From Stercorarius parasiticus (Eukaryota > Chordata > Aves > Charadriiformes > Stercorariidae): a stretch of DNA of 64,000 nucleotides. The position numbers and the translations under genes are program-made. The DNA lies in contig VWZL01004338.1 of assembly GCA_013396915.1 (NCBI GenBank), positions 124,001-188,000 on the forward strand, written 5' to 3'. Every line of letters starts with the position of its first letter. Positions within the stretch are counted from its first letter, which is position 1. The notes below the pieces were generated by a model that saw nothing but the letters and a program-made list of their open reading frames with translations, was not told the DNA's origin and ran no database searches. Below are positions 1 to 12,330 of the stretch, piece after piece.

Positions 1-360
1 TAGTTTTAGTGGTTTATGATAGCACAGAAGTCTTCAATAAAGTTTCGTTGGTGGTGTGACTGTCAGTACGCTTGAACTGAAACCAGAGAAGAACATGCTT
101 TTAACATACAAGCAATTTGCTCCATTGCACGCTGGAATGCAGCCCAAAACTTCTTAGAAGGCAGTTCAGGTTTATGCTGCTGGTTTTCACAAGCTCATCT
201 GCCCTGGAGAGCTGACAGAACTAATTACTGACAGCCTTGTATTACTGAAACCTCACTGCGTCTTGGGGTTTTACCCCGTTCTTGCTTTAAGAAAGAGATG
301 GGCTTTGGGTTGTTTTGTTTGGTGGGTTTTTTTNAGATAATTAAGGTGCGTTCACAGGTG
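1..360. other. Flanking DNA, no gene recognised
   Basis: AT-rich sequence upstream of the CpG island. An AATAAA-type hexamer lies near position 35, so the end of an upstream transcript is conceivable, but no coding exon or repeat was recognised. Confidence 0.3.
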
Positions 361-1140
361 ACTAACCCGGCCTCAGGGCATGAGCTCGGATACGTCCGGT
401 CGCTGCTTTCCCTGTACCAAAACCCGTAGCCACCTCCCAGGGCGGTGGGTCCCTGCCCATCGGGCGAGCGAACGGGCGGAGTCCACCGCCGCCTGCGGGC
501 GGCACTCGCCCCGGGGGCNNNNNNNNNNNNNNNNNNNNNNNNNNNNNNNNNNNNNNNNNNNNNNNNNNNNNNNNNNNNNNNNNNNNNNNNNNNNNNNNNN
601 NNNNNNNNNNNNNNNNNNNNNNNNNNNNNNNNNNNNNNNNNNNNNNNNNNNNNNNNNNNNNNNNNNNNNNNNNNNNNNNNNNNNNNNNNNNNNNNNNNNN
701 NNNNNNNNNNNNNNNNNNNNNNNNNNNNNNNNNNNNNNNNNNNNNNNNNNNNNNNNNNNNNNNNNNNNNNNNNNNNNNNNNNNNNNNNNNNNNNNNNNNN
801 NNNNNNNNNNNNNNNNNNNNNNNNNNNNNNNNNNNNNNNNNNNNNNNNNNNNNNNNNNNNNNNNNNNCGGGGGCTATCGCGGACGGGACGGGCGGCGGCG
901 AGGTTGTGGGGACACTGGGACGCTGTCGCTTCCCGAGATTCGTTTTGTTCCTCCCTCCTTGCTTCCAGGTTCTTGGTAGTGCCCGTGCCCGGAGACGCAT
1001 CGCCGGGGAAGGTTGGCCCGCCGCCCCGGAAAGCGGATAGGAGCAGCTGCTGGGTGTTGCAGCCTGTCCCCGAGCCTTCCCCCCGCCTTTTCTAACCGGG
1101 AAGGTTTCCCCTCCAGGGCCTCGAGGTGACGGATTTACGC
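361..1140. promoter_or_regulatory. CD200: CpG island, probable CD200 promoter/first exon
   Basis: The sequence changes abruptly from AT-rich to very GC- and CpG-rich on both sides of an assembly gap (positions 519-867 are N). This is the only strong CpG island upstream of the CD200 signal-peptide exon, which starts after an acceptor at 2828 and therefore needs a 5' exon. The island is the natural place for the CD200 transcription start and exon 1. The frames that cross the gap are artefacts of GC-rich sequence. The island could instead, or also, serve a gene reading leftward out of the window. Confidence 0.55.
519..867. other. Assembly gap (run of N)
   Basis: 349 undetermined bases inside the CpG island. 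The true length and content are unknown, and a 5' non-coding exon may be hidden here. Confidence 0.99.
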
Positions 1141-2828
1141 AGTAGTTGCCTCACGAAGCTTGCGTGACATCAGAAATCAGCGCCGGCGAGTGGCGCCCGG
1201 TGCTTATTGGGCTTTATACGACTTTTCGAAAGTTGGAGAAGTTTCACAGAAGATCGCCGAGGACAAGTGGATCCAGCCCAGGGGTACAGTCGGTGGCCCA
1301 GGAGACCTTTGAGGTGTGGTTTGGGAAGGTATGGCACAGTGAAAGCTTCGCTTTTTAATTGCCCTAGTCTTACAAGCTTTTTTTTTCATTTTTTCTTTTT
1401 TTTTCTTTTCTTTTTCTTCTTCTTTTTCTTTCTTTATTTTCCCCTCTAATACACTAAATTGGGTTTATGACCTAAAGGGACTTTTTCAGTGGCCTGTATA
1501 GCTACACAGTAGCCCAGTTCCTCTCCATGTGAAATCTGTATGAAATCTTGTAACTACAGTGGGTGTTAAGGACTTTTAACAGTATTAAAGCAGTAAGATA
1601 GAAGGCTGTTACTGAAAGCTGTGCTTTCCTGCAGATATGGCACATCCTTTTCTGGTTTATACACACTTCTATAACTCAAAATTTCTCTCTCACTAGCTAT
1701 GCTGGCCCTTGATTTTTCCATGTTTTTAGGACTATCAATCTGAATTTCTTGGAGCCCTGCTCAAGTATCTGGCTATAGTGTATGAGCTGACAAATTCATT
1801 ATTCACTGGGCTTGTTGCTGATGGATTACTGTTTCCTGATTTTACACATAAGAATCTCGTCTGTATTCATGCTTGGTAACTGCGGAGTTGTATCAGGAAT
1901 TGTTTTAGCACAGCATGCTTAAAATTTAAGGGCCAGCTACTGGTGTGTGCATATGCATTGTGTGCATAAGCTTGTTAGGAATTTGTTTCTTACATAGTTT
2001 TTTATTTTCTCCCTCTAATTCATTTATTTATTCATCAGCCCTCCTTTTTTAAGCTGTATGATAACACAGAAAATGCTTTACAGTTGATTCTCTCTTCTAT
2101 TTTTTTGCATGTTGTGAAAGTCTTTAGAAAGTTGGGCTTTGCTTATGTTCTTGACAGAAGACGCTCCCAACAAATATCAGCTAGTTGTGCAGATGTTGGC
2201 AAGAAACCTCAGGTGTAGGTGATGTGCGTTACAGACACATTTTATGCGAAATAATGTTTCCACTTAAATATGACACTATCTTCAGTTCCAGGGAGGTCAA
2301 CAATTCAGTTGTGTTGTGGCAATATTAACTGATGGAGGGAACAGGAAGCAGGTCTAAAGCTGTTTACTAGGGAAAGCAGCAACACAACCTTATTTTTGCC
2401 CCTTTCCCACCTTGGAAATATATTTGTATGCAGCATATGCATTATGCCCCAAAACTTCCCCAACTCATGCAGTTTTGGACAGATGAGGAGTCCTGAAGTC
2501 CTTGGAGAAGTTGCTTTCAAATTGTCCCTTGATCTTGCAAGCTAACGCCACCTCTCTCCCAAGTGCCGCAGCTAGTCCTGGACAACAAGTACCTCACAAT
2601 TCTGGTGGATTAATGCCTTTCTAAATTCCATCGTGCAATTTTTTTTCCCCACCTTGAGCAGAGCACTTTCTATGTTGTATAGTGAGACCCATCAAAACTC
2701 ACCATCTACCCCCAGAACTATGTTTTTTCTCACATGACAAAACTACCGTTAATGTTTGCACCCCAGAGACGTGATGCTGCTGGAAGGTGACGTTATTAAG
2801 TCACGCATCTCTTCTTATCTTTCGTCAG
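1141..2828 (+). other. Presumed CD200 intron 1, no gene seen
   Basis: No coding exon was recognised. A long T/C-rich tract runs from about 1379 to 1441. The stretch ends in a good polypyrimidine/AG acceptor at 2827-2828, so it is best read as the first intron of CD200, with the end of exon 1 somewhere in or just after the CpG island. Confidence 0.5.
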
Positions 2829-2912
2829 GTGAAGCAGATTTTTTCCCTTCCAAAATGACTTTCCAAGCTCTGGTTTTGTGCCTGGCTTATGCTGGGCTTG
2901 CAGAGGCAAATG
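2829..2912 (+). CDS. CD200: CD200 exon: 5'UTR end and signal peptide
   Basis: Acceptor AG at 2827-2828, donor GTAAGT at 2913. The ATG at 2855 starts a 19-codon hydrophobic leader (MTFQALVLCLAYAGLAEAN), and the exon ends in phase 1. The 26 bases before the ATG are in frame and open, which resembles the mammalian gene where an alternative start lies in exon 1. Confidence 0.88.
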
Positions 2913-5900
2913 GTAAGTTGAATTTCCTGAAATCTGCATGAATATTGTTGGGGAACTGGTTTCTGATTCCTGAGGCTTCAACAGTCAGAGTAAGAGGCAA
3001 AAACAGGTGAAATACAGATTGCTTGTGCCATTTGACATAGTTAGGCAGCTGAGGCATAGGTATGGAGCTGGCAGATGTGACACAAGACCTCCTGGAGCGG
3101 CATTTGGAGATGGGAGGGACATGCAGCATCCCATATCTAGAATGACACTGGACACCATTGTTCCCCTGAGTTCACAACATCCCATAGTGGATCCTTCCTG
3201 CAGGAACAAATCTCTCTTTTTTTCCTTTCCCTCCCTCTCAAACGCACTGCATACACTGAAGCTATATAGTCCAGAAATTCTCTTTAGTTCTCTGAGAATG
3301 GCTTGGCACACACTTCCCTTGTGCATTTAATGTTCCTCTAGCTTTTAGGAAACAAAAATTGAGTCTTTGCTGAGAATGGGAAGCCATGAGGTGATTTAAT
3401 AAAACTGAAGTGGGAAGTCTGCACAGATGGGTACTGAAATTGGGTGTGTCTTTTTACTTTAAATAGTTTAGAAGAAAGCCAGAGCCTCAGCCAATGTAAA
3501 TCAACATAATGTCATTGATTTCTAGCAGGTTGCAGGGGAAGGACTTTTCGGTGGGGGAAAACCATAGGAACAAGATGTAATTGATGGAATTGTTGTGTCT
3601 GTGGGTAATCCAGGCTTTAGAATCAGCGTTAGGCTTCTGAGTGTGTGATATAGCTGCCCATTTCACTAACTATTTCACGTCACCACAGTGGTTCCACAGG
3701 CAGAACACAGAAATGTGAAGGTGGGCAACAACGTGACGCTCGGCTGTACCCTGACAGAACCCAAGGATGTTCTGCAAGTGACATGGCAAAAGGACTCTGA
3801 AAAATCACACAATAATATAGCTACGTACAGTACCGTAAAAGGATTAAAGATTCATGAGCCCTATCAAGACCGAATGAATTTCACGAGTCTGGTACTCAAT
3901 GAGACAAGCATCACTTTTTGGGACACTAGAATGGACGATTCGGGGTGCTACACGTGTCTCTTCAATACTTTCCCTTTCGGCTCCTTCTCAGGACGTACCT
4001 GCTTGACTGTCTTTGGTGAGGTTCTCTGCAGGGGTATGCCTGTAGTGGGAAAAGAGGTGTTTTCTCACTCCCAGCATTTTCTTGAGCAGACTCAGGAGCG
4101 GCAGTGGTAGGAGCATCCCTCAGTGGAACATGGTGTAGAAACAGAGTGTTACTGCTGTGAGCAAGACTCTATGGCATCATATTTGAGCCTGTTGTGGTGG
4201 CTTTGGCTCTGGGCTGTCCTTGTTCATTATTCTGAGTAGCAGGTAAAAAGCAAGGAGTGGGATAATTGTTTGTAATCCCCTGAGCAGTCCCAGCTGGAAC
4301 TTGGGCAAACCAACATTGCCAGTTTCCTCTTGGTGCTGGGTACAACCCCAGTGCTGTTAGCTGCTGTGCTGAGCCCTACCACTGATAGGGAGCTGGCAGA
4401 TAGGAGAGCAGCATGGACCGAGAAATGGTTTAACTGTAACAGACTGTTTTAAAACCTGGGATTTCAGGTTGGGGTATATAACTTCAGTATAAGGGAAGGA
4501 GTATTGAATCACCAGCGGGGAGACCTGCCCCAATGAACTCTTCTTGCATTCCTGTGCTGTGGGGCTCAGTGTGAATCCAGTAAGCTTTGCTCTGATTGGT
4601 AATGGTAAAATTGTTGTTACTAATTATGACTCGGTGCTCATTGTGGTGATGGATTGTCTCATTTGTGTGTTGTAAGGTCTCAATGCGTCTGTCCATTACA
4701 ACATTTCCGAAGGTCATTTGATTGCCATCTGTAATGCTGTTGGCTTCCCAGAGCCCACCATCACCTGGAACAACTTATTCAATTCTACTCCTACAGAGGA
4801 GACAGTCAGGCACACCAATGGGATGGTGTCCATCACCAGTAAGCTGGAGATCTACAACACTCAGAGCATCGGCGCACAGGGTTTGACCTGCAGAGTAAGC
4901 AACACAAATGAAAAAATGGAATTGCCTGTGAAAATGAGAGGTAAGTGAACAATACAAGCTATTTGGCAGTGTTCTCCTGGCCTTCGTGTTTTGCAACAGC
5001 ATGTTTGCGTAGAATGGGAATGAAATGTGTGTGTGCCAAGTGAGAAGAAAGGAAATCCTGCTTTGCTTTCATGCCATCTTTGAGACGATAACATATGGGA
5101 GTCCTGCCCAAGAGGAAAAAAAGCCAAACGGTCAGCTAGGGAGCTACGGGTTTTTAGAGGCACCATGCATTTTGCCGCAGGTTGAACTTCAGTTTTCACA
5201 CAGGCTTTCATAGTTTCTTTGACAATCCAAAGGTAGATATAAATATTTGTCACATGACATCTATCTAGATGAAGTAAAAACTGTGGCTCACCTAGTGAAC
5301 ACTGAAGTGGAAGTCATGAAATTAGTAACAAACTATCTCTGAACAGCAATTGACCAAATGTTTCAGTTAAGCTTACTACGTGTTTTGGTGCAGTCAACCT
5401 GTATGTTATGTTTTAGTTTCTGTGACATTTTTGCTAAGACATGTGTGTTGCAGTAATGGTTAGGGAGGAATAGTATTTTCAGGCAGACAAGAAGGTGATC
5501 AGTTGAAGATACCTACATTGGTTTTATGGGGAAATCTTAAATACATCAATGTAACATCTGAATACCTTGTAGTCCTAATTTATTTCTTCTTCCAACATTC
5601 TGTTCTTCTGGAAGGACTTTCACCCCAGTCCTACAGATGAGAAACAGAAATATTAAAAGCTGAAGTACCATTCTCAGTTCACATAGGAACATTGACTTAG
5701 GTGATTTAAAATTCATGTGTCTCCAAATCCAGAGCCTTAAAAGGAAGACCACTTGGAAATTAGGAAGACAGGAAAAGCGGCATGGGATTGTGCGTTAATT
5801 CCCAAATTATGTGCTCAAGAAGTGGTTGTTACAGGAATAGTAGGATCTGACTTTTAATATCTTCTCCGTAAAAGTTCAAAAGCAAACTTTTTCTTAATTC

Positions 5901-6884
5901 TGAGTGATAATAATTTAAAAAGCATAATAAATCTTTTTTTCCTGTCTCAAATGCAATATTCTTTTGTTTTGGCCTTTTAAAAAGGAAAAGTGTATCTCAG
6001 AAAGCAGGGAACTAAGACCATTGTTATTGCTTGCTAGGAGAATGAAAAATCAGCTAATAGCTTGTTGTTTTAACAGTCTTCTATTTTAGAGAAATTCAAA
6101 TGAATAGTTCAACCTAGGTTTTTTAAAAGACGTGATAGTTTTGGCTTGATTCAAATAAGTTTTAATTCATAAAGTTTTCCAGCTAGCATCAGCAAGCATT
6201 GAAATGAGCCTTCATGTTACCATTTTGATTAGTGGTAGTCAAATGAAGTGGCTAATACCTAACCAGGGAGGGACATTTACATTCAGATGTTGAGTAGAGC
6301 TACTTGCAGGCATCAAAACATAGCCTGTCTGCTCTTCTGAAAGTTAATTGAGCCTTCATGACAGTGATAAGTGTTTAACAGTAAAAGGAATAACTTTTGT
6401 TTTACAAAGAAAAACCTCAAATTCTGGATGAACAAAAAAACTCTTCAGAAAGTGTCAAGACTTGTATAAAGTTCTGCTTATGTACACATGCCAACTACTG
6501 TATCAGGTATGGGAATGAGTTTTCTTTGCTGTGGATGAATGTGAGCACATATTCTCTCCACAAAGCATTTTCTGTGAGCAAGTAGGTTTATCTTTGAAGA
6601 TAGACAGGCTCACTCTCTCTTTTGAGCAATTGCTGCTTTCACGTAGCTTAGCAATAACTTTCACAATCTCAATGAGGACCGCTGTCATTAATCAGGCGTC
6701 CTCTTGGCTCTTTTTGCTCTTTTTTCCTGTATAAATTAGTTTAGTTTGGTGTATTTTTTGTTTTGTTTTTACAGAAGAAGGATCCTCGTTGCTTTGGCTG
6801 ATGATTATTGTGGGGATTTTAATTGTCATCATAGCTCTGACTGTCACGCTGTGTTGGAAGAAGAGGATATGCAGGAGGAGTTGA
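2855..6884 (+). CDS. CD200: CD200 (OX-2 membrane glycoprotein), spliced gene
   Basis: Joined exons 2855-2912, 3689-4015, 4677-4940 and 6775-6884 give a 252-residue type I membrane protein. All internal junctions are phase 1, as usual for Ig genes. Order: hydrophobic signal peptide, V-type Ig domain, C2-type Ig domain, one transmembrane helix, short basic tail. The family is known to bind CD200R on myeloid cells and dampen their activation. Diagnostic features are the VTWQK strand, a Y/F-rich ITFWDT-type segment, DSGCYTCLFNTF and a second cysteine in CLTVF, a cysteine arrangement typical of CD200. Six N-glycosylation sequons are visible (three per Ig domain). The tail is about ten residues with no tyrosine, as expected for a ligand. 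The ATG at 2855 is the first in its exon and opens the signal peptide. The frame stays open upstream to the acceptor, so an upstream start in exon 1 is possible. Confidence 0.93.
3689..4015 (+). CDS. CD200: CD200 exon: V-type Ig domain
   Basis: Acceptor AG at 3687-3688, donor GTGAG at 4016, phase 1 on both sides. It encodes the N-terminal Ig domain that in mammals contacts CD200R. The core cysteines are in TLGC and GCYTC, the core tryptophan is in VTWQK, and a D-x-G-x-Y-x-C motif is present (DDSGCYTC). An extra cysteine in TCLTVF fits the additional disulphide of the family. Sequons occur at NNVT, NFTS and NETS. Confidence 0.95.
4677..4940 (+). CDS. CD200: CD200 exon: C2-type Ig domain
   Basis: Acceptor AG at 4675-4676, donor GTAAG at 4941, phase 1 on both sides. 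It encodes the membrane-proximal Ig domain: cysteine in AICNAVG, tryptophan in TITWNN, cysteine in LTCRVSN. The HTNGMVSITSKLEI stretch is typical of the CD200 second domain. Sequons occur at NASV, NISE and NSTP. Confidence 0.94.
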
Positions 6885-6888
6885 AGTG
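6775..6888 (+). CDS. CD200: CD200 exon: transmembrane helix and tail
   Basis: Acceptor AG at 6773-6774 after a long T-rich tract. It encodes a short acidic stalk, a helix of about 25 hydrophobic residues (LLWLMIIVGILIVIIALTVTL) and a short basic tail ending in TGA at 6882-6884. A consensus donor (GTGAGT) follows at 6889, only four bases after the stop. The remaining exon should therefore be untranslated, and the stop lies close enough to the last junction to escape nonsense-mediated decay. Confidence 0.9.
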
Positions 6889-8118
6889 GTGAGTCACTGA
6901 TGCATGGAAACCAATGGGTTTTGTAGAACCCATAATAAGGTCTGGTCATCTGCAGAGAAGAATAAGACACTGTTGAGGTACCATTGGGAGGTATGAGACT
7001 GTCACATTGGACAACTAAACTTTATAATAATATGTTTATATCTATTAGAGGTTGCCTCAGTTGCATGTAATTTTACGAGCTGTTTTCCCACTGCTACTGC
7101 CAAGGGACAATACAAGAGTACAAACTCTGAGGGGAGGATCCAAGCAGAGCAGGACATGCAGCTCATGGTTTGCTTTAAGGCAGAAGTCTTACCAGAAGTA
7201 ATGCCCTGGTCTTTCACATTTTCATGGAGGGCCACAAAACTGTCCAGTGTAAGTATGCTTAAAGAATTTTTGGCAAAAGAGGTGTGTTGGAGAGAAACCC
7301 ACTTATGCACACTGACATGACATCAAGGGTATGGCTTTCTTCTATCTTTGTATTTTTAAGACAAACCATGTAATAGGTTGGAGAAGCACGGTCAAACTTG
7401 GCATATGAGTCTGCTTACTAACGATGAATTAAAGAGAAATTGCAGTCAGTGTAATGTCCTTGTATGTGTGATGACCCGCTCATGGATCAACTCAACTTTC
7501 TGGTCTTAATTACTAACAACAGAATGAAAGGAAAAAATTAGAGGAGGGGGGAGGCCTTAGGTTCCAGAAGTCGCAGAAAATTGGTGGTTGTTGGTAGTTT
7601 CACTCTTGTTTAACTAGATCAAAATGCTGTCTGGCTTTAAATTCTGCTGATATGTTCAGAAACACCAGCACACATTAACTCAGTTCCTGAATATTTAGAT
7701 ACTTGCTTCATCATGATAATGTGATATAAGGTAAGGAAGTGTTTCCAGGAGTACCAGTCCTGTCTATTGTTAACTTAGACCTACAGCATCTACTGTTATG
7801 AGAGGCTGATCTAGTAAATCTGCTACTGACAGAGACACAAAATTCTTCACTGAGAGGGAAGAGAAATAAACACTTATTACACCCCAAATATAACTTCTTA
7901 ATTGTAAAACACATATGAGCTTTCCATTGATCCTATAAGCAATTCAGAAGAGAAAATTTCTGCTGAATTTCTAGACCAACCTGGAAGTTAAAGGACAAGG
8001 AGCTGGTCCTTTATGTTTTTTAAAGGATCAGAAGAAAAAGGTGAAATGCTCAAAAGAAAAACGTGTATCTTTATTCTCGAACAACCATTCCAAACACAAA
8101 TGAGCTTATACTAAGTAG

Positions 8119-8168
8119 GGGAGGGACCTTGAGGGAGGGACCTTGAAGGAGGGACCTTGAGGGAGAGG
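8119..8168. repeat. 14-bp minisatellite, about 3.5 copies
   Basis: The unit GGGAGGGACCTTGA is repeated at 8119, 8133 and 8147 (the last starts with A instead of G), followed by a partial copy. It lies in the presumed last CD200 intron. Confidence 0.9.
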
Positions 8169-11100
8169 TCTGGGATCACCCGCTAGAGCAGATCAGAGAG
8201 TGAACAGGCAGTGAAAAGTGTAGGTGTGGCCTTGCAGTGTTTCAAAGGCTCTTCATTGCATCATGCCAGATGAGGAGAACTACACTGGGATGCTGTGACT
8301 CCACTGGTGCCTGGAGCAGGAGCAGGGTCAGTCAGTGAAACATTGCTTGGCAAGTACTAGGTTGTTCATGTTTAGACTAGGCTGAGGATGTTAACGTACC
8401 TCCTGGTGTGATTCTGGCCCTTGGATAATAGCGGTTCCCCAGGAAGTGCCTGCACGTGGTTCCAGCAATAGCTTATGACACGTCCATCCCCAGCAGGCAG
8501 TGTGGTTAGCTTCACAGCGGGTTTCCTATGCCCTACTCCATCTACTAGGTATGATGCTTGGAACCCTCAAGCCGTTTCACACATCCTTGTGCCATGTCGT
8601 GGGTCGTACAAGACATGATTTCTTGCTGTGGAGACGCTGTTGTGATGCACAACAACAGAGCCAACACGTTACTTTGGAAACTTTGAATAGAGCCCCCTCC
8701 CCTCCGCTTGTAAGAAAAGCATAAGACACAGAAAAGCATAATATGTTTAAACTGAAAGCACTGTGCCCCTTCTCCCGTAGCTAAATGGCTCAGAGCTTGA
8801 AGCCCCCATGTGTCATCAGGAGAAGTGGGGCCTCATGCCTTGCTGCCTGGCAGGGCGTCTGGATTCCCGGTCCCATGCGTGTGCCGGTGTGTCACAGGGT
8901 CAAAACTTCATGTAAATATCTGTTCACTGGGGCAGAGAGGGTAAATTAGACGAGCAGTGTGGAGCAGTGGATATAAGTTCATTGTACTAGAGTTTATCAA
9001 CAAAAGGAGGATTTGAGGGACTTCAATTGTTAGTGTTCCTTCCCATTTATTATAGGTTTTGATGAACTGTGGTGCCAGGATGCGACTTCTGCAGTGGGCT
9101 TGTAAGTTGTTCAGTCTCTGTTCTTTTAATGTAGTCTAGTTTTTATCCGTCCTAGTCTGTAGCTTTTCAGTTGCTTTTTAGTCTTGAGTTTTGAAAATGT
9201 AATGTGCTGACCTGGATCCTTTTTGCATAAAGGCAGCATTACTTTATCCAGAGTAATTTTGACCAGCTGATCTTATTCCTTCATACTGTGACAGCTTAGG
9301 GAAATGTGTAGTCTATCTTCCTAATGTACATCTGTTTCCCAGAAGGCCTCATTTTAATTAATTTGTTGTAAAACTCCAGTACTGGTGGGGTTTGATCATT
9401 CTGTTACCATCTGGGGGGGGGTGTTTAATTTTTTTTCTGCTGTCAATTGCTGAAAGTTACTTAAAATTTATCTTGTTTGTGGTTCCACTGTCACTTTCTC
9501 AGCCTAATCTTGAGAAAGCCAAGAATACCTGGGAGCTACAGTAATTTTTAACGCTATGTTTAGAGTGCATTACCACTCCACAAATACCACGTTGTAATGA
9601 GGAAATCCCCTATACGTCCTTAGCTCCCCTCTGAGCAGCACACTGTGGACCCTAGTCTGGTTTTGCAGCGACTTGTGTGCAGGTCTGTGAAATCTGTTTA
9701 TGCTCTTTAAAGCATTGGTTGCAGTTGATTCACCCAAAAGAGAATAACATCTTGCAGAAAGCCCTTTTCTGGTTTTATCCTCTATTATCCTCAGATTGTG
9801 TTGGAACAAGAAGCAGCTCCTACATACATATTTCTGGACGTGCTTTTTGTAACAGCACAATAGAGAGCTAATAGCACTGGGTGGCGGATTCCAATGTCTG
9901 TCTGAGGTCATTATCTGGGCCTTCAATACTTCTTTTCATTCTCTACTAGATAACAAGCAAAGCCTTTCCAGTCTTGTCAAGATGCCTGGTTTTAAAAGTA
10001 AAACAACAGCTTTTTGTCTGGCTGGGGACCATTCTCCATCAAAGTTTCTTCTCTTCTGCTGTTGAGAGTATGGTTGGTTTTTGCTTTGCTTTTATTTTTG
10101 TTGTTTCCCTCTTCTCCATGGTAGACGCTTGGGAATCAGGTGAAGAGCTGGGGCTCAAAGTTGATCTCCCATCCCTCAGGTATTTGTGTTGTGTACTAGT
10201 TACAAAGCATACATACATTTGGGTTTCTCCCTGAAAACATCCCAAGTGAAGCATTTCACAATGTCTGGCAAAAAGTCACTCGTTTGGAAACAAACTGAGC
10301 AGCCTTTGTGGTGAGAGCTGATGCAAAAGCTTTGGAAAACTCACACCTTCATCCTCTGCCAAGCGGTGAGGCAAACCTAGCCGTCGCTATCACTCAGTTT
10401 AACCAAGATGAGTAGGCTGCAATGAATTGCCAGACATAACTTCACCCATGCTGGAGATTTCTCAGTAAAAAAAGAGATTTCTTCTGGTGAAAAGTTCCAC
10501 AATTTCCTTCATGGCTCAACTAACAGAGCTTAACTGTAGACACCGCCAACATGAAGCAGTCCAGTTAACAAGCCAAGTGCCTGGATAGAAGCAAAATTAA
10601 GGCTGTTACTCTGAATAAATTCCTGTGATTTACCTGTTGCATGTGTGTCCCAACCTGAATGATTTCCACAGCATCAGTTGTTTATTTCAAGGCTTGCAGG
10701 AGGATAATATTTCAGCCTGGCCACTTAAAAAGCTTTATAGTCAGTTCTCAGGACTTAGCAGCCTGCAGGGGAAAAAAATTCCATGCAAAGAGTTTTCTGG
10801 AGGCCTGTGGTGGTCTGTGAGGAAGGGCTATTTCACAAATGGATGTAAAGGCCAGCATGATTTTTTTTTTTTTTTTTTTAAGCATTGGTATGTTGATCGT
10901 TTTTTGGGTAGCTTATGCATGTTTTGCCAAGTGGAAAGCTTTAGAAATGGTCAAATATAACATTTGTGTTTAAAAAGCTCTAACAAGAGGACAAAAAATT
11001 CTTGGAGCTTGTTGTTGAATAGATATGATGCGACCTAGGAAAGCTGAGCAGGTTAGGTGAACCTGAAAGAAGAAAACTTTCAGTGATAGAAGAAGAAACC

Positions 11101-12181
11101 AGGTGAGATCAAAATAACTGTTCTGTGAAAAGAGCCAACATAGCAATGTTTTTTTCCTGTTTGGGAATTGAAATATTCAGGTTTTCTTTCAAGCAGAAAT
11201 TTTATGGAACTTAGATTAAGCAGCATTAAAGTTTGTGTTTTGAGATGTTTGTGTTTGAATACAGCCAACTGTATTTCAAAGAGATGCTGAACCTCAGTGT
11301 ACCTCAAGTGTTACACAACTGATATAAAACAGATGGAAAATACCTCTTTGTTACCAGCTAGAGATCACTTAATACCCTGAATAGGAATTCCAGACACTCT
11401 GATTATTATTTTTTGAAATTTGAAAGTTGCTACAAGTAATACAGATTCAGGTCTGTTAAGCTGCAAATAGCAACTTGGCTGATGAGCTATAATACGTAGT
11501 TGTCAGAAACCTAAATTTTAGTGTCCAAAGAAGTCTTGAAAGACTGGGACATATGGAAGTCTTGTGCAGGAGATTCCAATTCTTTGTGAAAGTTTACAGG
11601 AATAAGTACTTGCGCGCACTTTCTATTGGTTTGTTTATAGTAAAGATAGGAATTATTTCTGGAAAAGCCATTATAGCAGTATCCTCTAGTGTTTATTCAG
11701 TGTGACAAAGGCTGTGTTTCTAAGCTTCAGCTTAAAAAAATATAGCAATTCTTATTTTATCTGTAGGACTTGACTTATTTCTTCAGTAGATTTGCTTTGG
11801 CATCCAGCTGTTTTTCTTAATATTAAGAACCTAGGTAGTTGAGAGCAACATAGTAGCAGCTCGGTTTTAGGAGACTTTTCAGAGTAATTTTTCCTAAAGT
11901 GGCAGCTAAATACCAGCCTTTCAGATGATAAACTCGGGACATAACTCCCTCTTTCATGAGGCAGATGGATATAAGGCACACTGCTTACAGAGGAACGGGT
12001 CTCTGACCGTCACGTCCCAGCTGGGGAGATTCATTTTAGAATCGCCTTGGTTTCCTCCCAAGTGTGGCTTTGTCATGAGTAGGAGATTATATTTGTCCTA
12101 TTTTGAATTCCCCAAAATAGCAAAAATATGCGGTGGTATGCTTACAACAGCCTCATTCCTTTACCATTCTTAACACTACAC

Positions 12182-12330
12182 CAAAAAAAAAAAAACCCAA
12201 ACCCAAAAAACCACAGTGTAAAAACATAGTAGCCAAACAGGCCTAAACAGAGTTAATGAGAGGAGAAAGAAAAAAAAAAAACAACAACAAAACAACCAAC
12301 AAAACAAAAAACACCAAACCACAAAACCAA
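12182..12330. repeat. A-rich low-complexity tract
   Basis: Long A-rich stretch with CA/CAA interruptions, no coding content. It could be the degraded tail of a retroposon, but no body was recognised. Confidence 0.6.

Noticed and set aside
362..1095. Long open frames across the N run on both strands
   Set aside because: They are open only because N codons carry no stops; the flanks are GC-rich island sequence with no domain content.
6397..6970. Several short frames around the CD200 transmembrane exon
   Set aside because: They overlap the exon in wrong frames or lie in the intron; only the phase-1 exon at 6775 fits the gene.
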